Shown: piece by piece, positions 1-5,179 of the stretch | Position numbering within the stretch: position 1 is the first letter of the stretch | How the letters are laid out: every line of letters begins with the position of its first letter | Assembly: GCA_937923225.1 (NCBI GenBank) | Contig: CALAKR010000400.1 | Span: 1 to 5,179, forward strand | Direction: 5' to 3' | Length of the DNA stretch: 5,179 nt | From: an uncultured Aquabacterium sp. | GTDB taxonomy: Bacteria > Pseudomonadota > Gammaproteobacteria > Burkholderiales > Burkholderiaceae_C | The notes under the pieces: model-generated | What the model saw: the letters and a program-made list of their open reading frames with translations, nothing else | The model's database searches: none | What the model was told of the DNA's origin: nothing | Program-made: the position numbers and the translations under genes

Positions 1-2
1 CC

Positions 3-1103
3 TGGGCCCCGAAGGCTGGCAAGTACGTGCCCGTGCGCGACCTGCCCGTCTACAAGCGCCAGTTCTTCCGCGAGAACGTGCTGGGCTCGAACGCCGCCAC
101 CGGTGCCACCGCTGGCAAGACCCTGTTTGAAGACGCCAACATCCGCCTGTGGACCCTGGACGACGAGGTGGTCATCGCTTCGATCAAGTCCAAGATGCAC
201 ACCATCTCGGCCGAAGTCACCGCTGGCCTGACCAAGGGCCTGGAACTGGCCGAAGCCGGCTACAAGGGCCTGGTGATCTGGTCGCAAGACGGTCCGTTCT
301 CCGCCGGCGCCGACCTGCAATCGATGATGCCTGCCTTCATGCAGGGCGGCGGCAAGGCCATCGCCCCGTTCGAGAAGCAGCTGCAGGACTTCATGCTGAG
401 CCTGCGCTACAGCAATGTGCCTTCGGTGGCCGCCGTTCACGGCCTGGCCCTGGGTGGTGGTTGCGAGCTGGCCGTGCACGCCTCCAAGCGCGTGGCCGCC
501 ATGGAAAGCTATGTGGGTCTGGTCGAAGTCGGCGTGGGCCTGATCCCCGGCGGCGGTGGCCTGGCCTACCTGGCCCGCCGTGCCGCCGAGCAGCTCGAAG
601 GCTCCAAGGGCGTGTCGGGTCAGGTCGGTGGCGACCTGATCGGCTTCGTCAAGGAAGGCTTCCAGGCTGCCGCGATGGCCAAGGTGGCGACCTCCGCCAT
701 CGAAGCCCGCAAGTACGGCTTCCTGCTGGACAGCGACGTGATCGTGCCCAACAAGGACGAGCTGCTGTACGTGGCGATCGCCCAGGTCAAGGCCATGTTC
801 GAGTCGGGCTACCGCGCCCCGGCCAAGCGCACCTTCCCGGTCGCCGGCCGCAACGTGAAGGCCACGCTGCAGTCCACGCTGATCAACATGCGTGACGGCG
901 GCTTCATCTCGGCCCATGACTACTACATCAGCTCGGCGATTGCCGATGTGCTGACCGGTGGCGACGTGGACTACGGCACGCAAGTGACCGAGGAATACCT
1001 GCACGCCCTGGAGCGCAAGCACTTCTGCACGCTGCTGGACAACCCCAAGACGCAAGAACGCATCATGGGCATGCTGTCCACCGGCAAGCCCGTCCGCAAC
1101 TGA
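3..1103 (+). CDS. 3-hydroxyacyl-CoA dehydrogenase/enoyl-CoA hydratase, C-terminal part (5' truncated by window edge)
   Basis: The frame is open from the first complete codon (position 3) with no stop, so the GTG at 27 is an internal valine and the true start lies left of the window. The visible 366 codons carry a crotonase (enoyl-CoA hydratase) domain. They include the oxyanion-hole stretch SAGADL (300-317), ALGGGCELA with the first catalytic Glu codon at 465-467, and VEVGVGLIPGGGG with the second catalytic Glu codon at 525-527. Both hydratase glutamates are therefore present. The tail ends in TGKPVRN. A hydratase domain preceded by more protein and standing at the C-terminal end matches the FadN-like order (NAD-binding dehydrogenase first, hydratase last, about 800 aa in the family), unlike E. 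coli FadB. The dehydrogenase half is inferred, not seen. The protein would hydrate trans-2-enoyl-CoA and oxidise the 3-hydroxyacyl-CoA in cytosolic β-oxidation. It lies 18 bp upstream of the thiolase, as expected for one operon. Strong codon bias (CTG, AAG) suggests high expression. Confidence 0.92.
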   Translation, partial: WAPKAGKYVPVRDLPVYKRQFFRENVLGSNAATGATAGKTLFEDANIRLWTLDDEVVIASIKSKMHTISAEVTAGLTKGLELAEAGYKGLVIWSQDGPFSAGADLQSMMPAFMQGGGKAIAPFEKQLQDFMLSLRYSNVPSVAAVHGLALGGGCELAVHASKRVAAMESYVGLVEVGVGLIPGGGGLAYLARRAAEQLEGSKGVSGQVGGDLIGFVKEGFQAAAMAKVATSAIEARKYGFLLDSDVIVPNKDELLYVAIAQVKAMFESGYRAPAKRTFPVAGRNVKATLQSTLINMRDGGFISAHDYYISSAIADVLTGGDVDYGTQVTEEYLHALERKHFCTLLDNPKTQERIMGMLSTGKPVRN

Positions 1104-1109
1104 TCGATC

Positions 1110-1113
1110 GGAG
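1110..1113 (+). promoter_or_regulatory. Ribosome binding site of the thiolase gene
   Basis: GGAG stands 8 bases before the ATG at 1122, inside the 18-bp gap after the dehydrogenase/hydratase stop codon. It supports this ATG as the start and independent ribosome loading within the operon. Confidence 0.7.
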
Positions 1114-1121
1114 CATTCAAC

Positions 1122-2333
1122 ATGACTCAACTTCGTGACGCCTACATCGTCGCCGCCACCCGCACCCCGATCGGCAAGTCTGGTCGTGGCGTGTTCAAGA
1201 ACACCCGCCCGGACGACCTGCTGGTGGCCGTGATCAAGAGCGCGCTGTCGCAAGTGCCCACGCTGGACCCCGCTGCCATCGAAGACGCCATCATCGGCTG
1301 CGCGATGCCCGAGGCCGAGCAAGGCATGAACGTGGCCAAGATCGCCACGCTGCTGTCGGGCCTGCCCAAGACCGTGGCCGGTGCCACCGTGAACCGTTTC
1401 TGCGCCGCCGGCATCACCGCCGTGTCCATGGCCGCCGACCGCATCCGCGTGGGTGAGGCCGAGGTCATGATCGCCGGTGGTGTCGAGTCGATGTCCATGG
1501 TGCCGATGGGCGGCAACAAGCCGTCCTTCAACCCCGAGATCGTCAATCACGACGAGAACGTGGGCATCGCCTACGGCATGGGCATGACCGCCGAGAAGGT
1601 GGCCGAGCAGTGGAAGGTGACCCGTGAAGAGCAGGACGCCTTCGCGGTCGAATCCCACCGCCGCGCCATCGCCGCGCAAGAGGCTGGCTGGTTCAAGGCC
1701 GAAACCACCCCGATCGAGATCGAGGTGCGCACGCCCAACCTGGAAACGGGTGAAGTGACGGTCACCAAGAAGACCATCACCAAGGACGAGGGCGCCCGCC
1801 CCGACACCAGCCCCGAAGGCCTGGCCAAGCTGCGCCCCGTGTTCGCCGCCAAGGGCAGCGTCACGGCCGGCAACAGCTCGCAAACCTCCGACGGCGCTGG
1901 CTGCCTGATCCTGGCGTCCAAGGAAGCCTGCGAGAAGTACGGTCTGAAGCCGCTGGCCCGTTTCGTGAGCTTCGCCGTCAAGGGCGTGCCGCCTGAAATC
2001 ATGGGCATCGGCCCGATCGAAGCCATCCCCCTGGCCCTGAAGTACGCCGGCCTGAAGGCCTCGGACCTGGACTGGATCGAGCTGAACGAAGCGTTCGCCG
2101 CCCAATCCCTGGCCGTGCTGAAGGACCTGGACGCCAAGGGCTACGTGCTCGACCGCGCCAAGGTGAACCCGATGGGCGGCGCGATCGCCCTGGGCCACCC
2201 GCTGGGCGCCACCGGCGCCATCCGTGCCGCCACCGTGGTGCACGGCCTGCAGCGCACCGGCGGCAAGTACGGCATGGTGACGATGTGCATCGGCACCGGC
2301 CAAGGTGCTGCTGGCATCATCGAACGCCTCTGA
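1122..2333 (+). CDS. fadA: Acetyl-CoA C-acyltransferase (3-ketoacyl-CoA thiolase)
   Basis: This is a complete 403-aa thiolase, within the usual 390-405 aa length of the family. It catalyses CoA-dependent cleavage of 3-ketoacyl-CoA to acetyl-CoA and a shortened acyl-CoA, the last step of β-oxidation. Visible motifs are the N-terminal AATRTPIGKSGRG, the acyl-accepting nucleophile Cys94 in NRFCAAGITAV, AGGVESMSMVPMG (118-130), NEAFAAQ (322-328), His359 in GHPLGATGA, and the acid/base Cys389 in MCIGTGQGA. All catalytic residues are intact. The ATG at 1122 has a GGAG 8 bases upstream. The gene directly follows the dehydrogenase/hydratase gene, and an intrinsic terminator follows it, so the pair ends an operon. 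Nearly all Lys codons are AAG and Leu codons are almost all CTG, pointing to high expression. The gene symbol reflects β-oxidation context. A biosynthetic acetoacetyl-CoA thiolase (phaA/atoB type) is less likely because of the partner gene, but chain-length preference cannot be read from sequence. Confidence 0.94.
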   Translation: MTQLRDAYIVAATRTPIGKSGRGVFKNTRPDDLLVAVIKSALSQVPTLDPAAIEDAIIGCAMPEAEQGMNVAKIATLLSGLPKTVAGATVNRFCAAGITAVSMAADRIRVGEAEVMIAGGVESMSMVPMGGNKPSFNPEIVNHDENVGIAYGMGMTAEKVAEQWKVTREEQDAFAVESHRRAIAAQEAGWFKAETTPIEIEVRTPNLETGEVTVTKKTITKDEGARPDTSPEGLAKLRPVFAAKGSVTAGNSSQTSDGAGCLILASKEACEKYGLKPLARFVSFAVKGVPPEIMGIGPIEAIPLALKYAGLKASDLDWIELNEAFAAQSLAVLKDLDAKGYVLDRAKVNPMGGAIALGHPLGATGAIRAATVVHGLQRTGGKYGMVTMCIGTGQGAAGIIERL

Positions 2334-2366
2334 TCGTTCATTCGCGACGGCCATGAGCCTTGCAGG

Positions 2367-2393
2367 AAAGCCCGCCACCGTGCGGGCTTTTTT
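2367..2393 (+). terminator. Rho-independent terminator after the thiolase gene
   Basis: A 9-bp perfect stem, AAAGCCCGC (2367-2375) pairing with GCGGGCTTT (2382-2390), encloses a 6-base loop (CACCGT). The stem's terminal Ts continue into a run of six T (2388-2393). It begins 33 bases after the thiolase stop codon. The sequence is a classic intrinsic terminator and separates the β-oxidation pair from the hydrolase gene downstream. The A-run on the left side could make it work weakly on the other strand, but no minus-strand gene ends here. Confidence 0.9.
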
Positions 2394-2426
2394 CTGGGCC
2401 ATGCCTTGTGACTTCAGCCATTGCAC

Positions 2427-2430
2427 GGAG
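2427..2430 (+). promoter_or_regulatory. Ribosome binding site that decides the hydrolase start
   Basis: GGAG lies 5 bases before the ATG at 2436. The in-frame TTG at 2421 would place this GGAG inside the coding sequence and has no purine-rich site in front of it, so the ATG is the better start. Confidence 0.6.
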
Positions 2431-2435
2431 CGCGT

Positions 2436-3293
2436 ATGGGCTTTCAGGCACTGACGATCACCACCGACGACGGCGTGGCACTGGCGGCACGGGCGTATGA
2501 GCCTGACGGTCGTGACGCCCCGCCACGGCGCGCCGTGCTGATCTCGCCCGCGATGGGCGTGGGCCAGCGCTTCTACGAGGCCTTCGCCACCTGGCTGGCG
2601 GGGCAGGGTGTGGCGGTGCTGACCTTCGACTTCCGCGGCATGGGCGATTCGGCCCCGGCGCGTCTGCGCGGCTTCAAGGCCAGCATCACCACCTGGGCCA
2701 CGCAGGATCAGCCGGCCGTGGTGCGCGAGCTGGTGCGCCGCTGGCCCGGTGTGCCTTACAGCTACCTGGGCCAAAGTCTGGGTGGGCAGATCTTCGGCAT
2801 GCTCGATGGGCACACGCATTTCGACCGCATGCTCACGGTGGCCAGCGGCAATGGCCATGTGGCGCTGAACGCCCCGCAGGTGCGCCGCACCGCGCCACTG
2901 CTGTGGTGGTTGCTGGCGCCGGTGGGCATCGCCGTGGCGGGCTACTTCCCGGGCAAGCGCCTGGGCGCGGTCGGTGACATGCCGGCTGGCGCGATGTGGC
3001 AGTGGCGCCGCTGGTGCCTGCACCCTGAATACCTGGGCTCCGAAGGCGCGCACATGCGTGAACGCTATGCGCAGGTGCGCACGCCCATCCGTGCCGTGAT
3101 CCTGGAAGACGACGAGCTGGTCTCGCCCGAGGGCATTCGCCGCCTCTACAAGCTCTACAGCCAGGCCCCTGTACAGTTCGAATCATTGACGCCGAAGACC
3201 CTGGGCCTCAAGCGCATCGGCCATTTCGGCGTGTTCCAGTCGCACGCGAAGACGGTGCTGTGGCCGCGCGTGCTGCACTGGCTGGACGCTTGA
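2436..3293 (+). CDS. α/β hydrolase, COG4757-like (predicted serine hydrolase)
   Basis: This predicted cytoplasmic α/β-hydrolase-fold protein has 285 aa from the ATG at 2436, chosen over an in-frame TTG at 2421 because of the GGAG at 2427-2430. It has no signal peptide. Visible elements are an early β-strand and turn AVLISPAMGVGQRFY (33-47), FDFRGMGDS (64-72), the nucleophile elbow GQSLGG with Ser114, a probable acid in EDDELVS (Asp225 or Asp226), and the catalytic His263 in IGHFGVF. A hydrophobic stretch around 155-171 (LLWWLLAPVGIAVAGYF) fits a lid/cap between nucleophile and acid rather than a membrane anchor, though the latter is not excluded. The late GHFG motif and overall layout resemble the COG4757 'predicted α/β hydrolase' group, whose substrate is not established. 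The gene follows a terminator and is 56 bp upstream of the crotonase-fold gene, so those two may be co-transcribed. An acyl-ester or acyl-CoA thioesterase role is only inferred from location. Codon use is less strongly biased than in the thiolase, suggesting lower expression. Confidence 0.87.
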   Translation: MGFQALTITTDDGVALAARAYEPDGRDAPPRRAVLISPAMGVGQRFYEAFATWLAGQGVAVLTFDFRGMGDSAPARLRGFKASITTWATQDQPAVVRELVRRWPGVPYSYLGQSLGGQIFGMLDGHTHFDRMLTVASGNGHVALNAPQVRRTAPLLWWLLAPVGIAVAGYFPGKRLGAVGDMPAGAMWQWRRWCLHPEYLGSEGAHMRERYAQVRTPIRAVILEDDELVSPEGIRRLYKLYSQAPVQFESLTPKTLGLKRIGHFGVFQSHAKTVLWPRVLHWLDA

Positions 3294-3336
3294 ACAAAGC
3301 GACGCGCGCACATCAACATCTCCACTGAATTTCCCC

Positions 3337-3342
3337 GAGGAG
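3337..3342 (+). promoter_or_regulatory. Ribosome binding site of the crotonase-fold gene
   Basis: GAGGAG ends 7 bases before the ATG at 3350. It is the strongest Shine-Dalgarno match in the window and fixes this start. Confidence 0.78.
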
Positions 3343-3349
3343 TACATCC

Positions 3350-4126
3350 ATGTCCGACGACATCCTGGTCCATCGCGAAGGCGCGGTGCTGACGCTGACC
3401 TTCAACCGCCTCGACAAGAAGAACGCCATCACGGCGGCCATGTACACGGCGCTGGCCGATGCGCTGGTGGCTGCGGTCGATGACGACGCCGTGCGCGCCG
3501 TCGTCATCCAGGGCCACGAGCAGATCTTCACCGCCGGCAACGACCTGCAGGACTTCAAGGAGCGCCCGCCCGTGAACACGGATGCCGGCCCGGCCCCGGT
3601 GTTCCGCTACCTGGAAGCCATGCGCACCTTTCCCAAGCCCATCGTGGCGGCCGTGGCCGGCCCGGCCGTGGGCATTGGCACGACCTTGCTGCTGCACTGC
3701 GACCTGGTCTATGCGGGTGACAACGCGGCCTTCAGCCTGCCCTTCGTGAACCTGGGCCTGTGCCCCGAGGCCGGCTCCAGCGAGCTGCTGCCCCGCCTGG
3801 TGGGCTATGCCCGCGCCGCCGAGAAGCTGATGCTGGGCGAGGCCTTCTACGCCGAAGAGGCGCTGGACATGGGCCTGATCAGCCGCATCCTGCCGCCGCA
3901 CGAGGTGAACGGCTTCGCGCAGGCGCAGGCCCGCAAGCTGGCCGACAAGCCCTCGGCCTCGCTGCGCATCACCAAGCAGCTGATGAAGAAGGGCAACGAC
4001 GCCTCGCTCAAGGCGATCATGGACGATGAGCTGGTGCAGTTCGGCCAGCTGCTGCGCGGCCCGGCCGCCAAGGAGGCGATCAGCGCCTTCATGGAACGCC
4101 GCAAGCCGGATTTCTCGAAGTTCTGA
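3350..4126 (+). CDS. Enoyl-CoA hydratase/isomerase family protein, probable Δ3,Δ2-enoyl-CoA isomerase
   Basis: This complete 258-aa single-domain crotonase-fold protein has the normal family length. Visible features are FNRLDKKNAI (18-27, substrate-binding start of the fold), TAGNDLQDF (61-69, first oxyanion-hole segment), and AVAGPAVGIGTTLLLHCDLV (101-120, second segment). FSLPFVNLGLCPEAGSS (128-144) and a C-terminal helix ending AFMERRKPDFSKF follow. By manual alignment with mitochondrial enoyl-CoA hydratase, the two hydratase glutamates correspond to Thr112 and Phe132, so classical hydration is unlikely. Glu140 in CPEAGSS falls where the ECI2/Eci1-type isomerases carry their catalytic glutamate, and FxxPFxxLGxxPExxSS is the ECI2 pattern as I recall it. 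I therefore favour shifting of 3-enoyl to trans-2-enoyl-CoA, the auxiliary step for unsaturated fatty acids. Automated annotation would probably say 'enoyl-CoA hydratase'. The gene is 56 bp after the hydrolase gene and may share its transcript. It ends 6 bp from the convergent HD-GYP-like gene. Confidence 0.9.
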   Translation: MSDDILVHREGAVLTLTFNRLDKKNAITAAMYTALADALVAAVDDDAVRAVVIQGHEQIFTAGNDLQDFKERPPVNTDAGPAPVFRYLEAMRTFPKPIVAAVAGPAVGIGTTLLLHCDLVYAGDNAAFSLPFVNLGLCPEAGSSELLPRLVGYARAAEKLMLGEAFYAEEALDMGLISRILPPHEVNGFAQAQARKLADKPSASLRITKQLMKKGNDASLKAIMDDELVQFGQLLRGPAAKEAISAFMERRKPDFSKF

Positions 4127-4132
4127 TCGGCC

Positions 4133-5179
4133 TCAACCCAGCGCGTCGGCCGTGGCGGGCCGGGCTGTGCCGTCCTGTGTGCCGCGTATGTGCGCCACCA
4201 CGCGCGCCAGACGCTCCAGCTCGGTGGGCGCCGCGCGCTCCACACGCACCGTCATCTCGCGCTCCAGCTCGCGCAGGCGCCAGTTGATCTCGCGCAGCAC
4301 CAGGGCCAGCTCCATGTGCAGGCCCTGGTTGTCCAGGTGCTCGCGCAGGTCCTGCGGGGCGCGGGTGTCCACGCCGGTGCTGGCCAGGGCCTTCTGGATG
4401 CTGTCGAAGCGGCCAAAGGCCTGCTTGGTGAGCTGCTTGAAGACCTCGCTGGAGGTCTGCACCTCCACCATCAGCAGCTCGCGTGCTTCGGCCAGGCGCT
4501 GCACATAGCTGGCTGTGGCCTCGGCCTTGCGCAGGGTGTCGTCCACGCTGGGCAGGGGCACGATGGTCTGCACCAGTTCGCCCACCTCGCACTGGCGCAC
4601 GGTCTGGTCAACCACGTCGATCAGTTCGCGTTCGTACTCGCCGGGGATGAGCTTGACGGCCACGTCGGCGCGCAGCAGCGGCGACATGCGCGTGGACTTC
4701 ATGCTGCCCAGCAGCTCGCTCAGGGCCAGCATCTGGTGGTCCAGCGACAGGGCATCGCCCATCAGGCCGCGCGGGTAGCCGAAGCCGTCGAGCCGCTCAT
4801 GGTGGGTCAGCACCAGTTCGGCCACCACCTTGCCCATGCCGGGCATGTCTTTCAGCACGCGCCAGCCGACCACGGGGTGTGCGGCCACATGCTTCCATTG
4901 CTCGGGCTTGAGTTGCACGCCTTGTTCGCGCTGCAGGTAGCTGGGCTCGATGTAGAGCTCGCCCACGTCGTGGCACAGGCCGGCCTGCAGGAACTGCGAG
5001 GCGGTGGTGCGGGTGCGCGGTGATTTGAGGCGCAGCGACAGCCCCAGGGCCAGCAGGGCCACGGCCATGGCATGGCGCAGCTTGTCGTCGCCGGAGCCAT
5101 GGAACACCGTGACCAGCGACTGCATGGGCGCACCCATGGGCATCTGCTTGAGCGCTTGCAGGGCCTCGGCGCGCAGGCC
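4133..5179 (-). CDS. HD-GYP-like phosphohydrolase with helical C-terminal region (5' truncated by window edge)
   Basis: The minus-strand frame stays open to position 5179, so the ATG at 5143, which lacks a recognisable ribosome binding site, need not be the start. Numbering below counts from that ATG (336 aa; 348 codons visible). The N-terminal part is an HD-GYP domain, whose family hydrolyses cyclic di-GMP. Seen are His24 (LRHAM) with Asp20 four residues before it, His58-Asp59 in CHDVGELYI, His89 in AAHPVVG, HHERLDGFGYP (114-124) and RGLMGDALSLDHQMLAL. Most metal ligands are present. However, the usual HDxGK lysine is Glu62, and the later Asp of the 'VAD' motif aligns with Glu143 in ALSELLGSM. 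Residues about 203-318 are rich in charged helical sequence (for example NWRLRELEREMTVRVE, 287-302), a possible coiled coil or dimerisation segment. No membrane segment is seen. The gene is convergent with the crotonase-fold gene, so a functional link is not implied. Cyclic-di-GMP phosphodiesterase is the first guess; another nucleotide phosphohydrolase or a non-catalytic sensor remains possible. Confidence 0.85.
   Translation of the reverse strand, partial: GLRAEALQALKQMPMGAPMQSLVTVFHGSGDDKLRHAMAVALLALGLSLRLKSPRTRTTASQFLQAGLCHDVGELYIEPSYLQREQGVQLKPEQWKHVAAHPVVGWRVLKDMPGMGKVVAELVLTHHERLDGFGYPRGLMGDALSLDHQMLALSELLGSMKSTRMSPLLRADVAVKLIPGEYERELIDVVDQTVRQCEVGELVQTIVPLPSVDDTLRKAEATASYVQRLAEARELLMVEVQTSSEVFKQLTKQAFGRFDSIQKALASTGVDTRAPQDLREHLDNQGLHMELALVLREINWRLRELEREMTVRVERAAPTELERLARVVAHIRGTQDGTARPATADALG

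Noticed and set aside
27..29. GTG as the start of the first gene
   Set aside because: The frame continues open to the window edge, and the crotonase domain is normally preceded by a dehydrogenase domain in this family. The GTG is an internal valine codon.
149..895. Alternative plus-strand frame (248 codons) inside the dehydrogenase/hydratase gene
   Set aside because: Arg/Gly/Pro-rich out-of-frame translation with no motif; the overlapping frame has intact crotonase catalytic residues.
1571..2137. Minus-strand open frame opposite the thiolase
   Set aside because: Antisense shadow. The thiolase frame has every catalytic motif and a ribosome site; this one has neither.
2394..2435. Possible promoter between the terminator and the hydrolase gene (TTGTGA-like hexamer near 2405)
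   Set aside because: There is no room for a properly spaced -10 element before the ribosome site, and no TATAAT-like hexamer is visible.
3155..3901. Long minus-strand open frame (248 codons) over the crotonase-fold gene and the hydrolase end
   Set aside because: Low-complexity His/Gly/Ala/Arg composition, no recognisable motif, and it spans two well-supported plus-strand genes.
1101..4129. TGATCG at the stop codon of three plus-strand genes (1101, 2331 and 4124)
   Set aside because: Only six bases, including the stop codon itself, and the following sequence diverges at once. Most likely chance or a common local stop context rather than a repeat element.
4141..4170. GGCC-rich inverted matches just past the convergent junction, considered as a terminator
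   Set aside because: The stems are short, lie within the HD-GYP-like coding sequence and have no T-run on either strand.
4190..5023. Long plus-strand open frame (277 codons) opposite the HD-GYP-like gene
   Set aside because: Its product is dominated by His, Gln, Ala, Leu and Gly, the typical shadow of a GC-rich gene on the other strand. The minus-strand frame has clear HD-GYP motifs.

Overview
The window is a chromosomal, GC-rich stretch (roughly two-thirds G+C by eye). Codon use is strongly biased towards CTG, AAG, GGC and CGC/CGT. The gene content, fatty-acid β-oxidation genes beside an HD-GYP-type protein, suggests a betaproteobacterium, most likely Burkholderiales of the Comamonadaceae/Aquabacterium/Leptothrix sort. 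The taxonomic call is an inference from protein style and composition; no rRNA or other marker gene is present.

Layout: (1) From the left edge to 1103 (+) lies the C-terminal part of a 3-hydroxyacyl-CoA dehydrogenase/enoyl-CoA hydratase of the FadN-like domain order, with the hydratase domain last. (2) After 18 bp comes a complete 403-aa thiolase (1122-2333, +). The two form a β-oxidation operon that ends at a strong intrinsic terminator (2367-2393). (3) A second + strand unit holds an α/β hydrolase of the COG4757-like type (2436-3293). After 56 bp it is followed by a 258-aa crotonase-fold protein (3350-4126). The crotonase lacks both hydratase glutamates and instead carries an ECI2-type isomerase glutamate. 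(4) Convergent to it, with only 6 bp between stop codons, is a minus-strand gene (4133 to the right edge) for an HD-GYP-like phosphohydrolase with a helical C-terminal extension. Its N-terminus lies outside the window.

Working together: the first two genes supply the hydration, NAD-dependent oxidation and thiolytic steps of β-oxidation. The crotonase-fold protein could move cis/trans-3 double bonds to trans-2 so that unsaturated acyl-CoAs enter the same spiral. The hydrolase has no assigned substrate; its location only hints at an acyl ester or thioester. The HD-GYP-like gene is probably an unrelated signalling neighbour.

There is no gene-free stretch over 300 bases, and I saw no tRNA, rRNA, CRISPR array, insertion sequence or phage feature. 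The region is mostly ordinary housekeeping/catabolic sequence. The points worth a second look are the isomerase-like active site of the last + strand gene and the altered motif residues in the HD-GYP-like protein.
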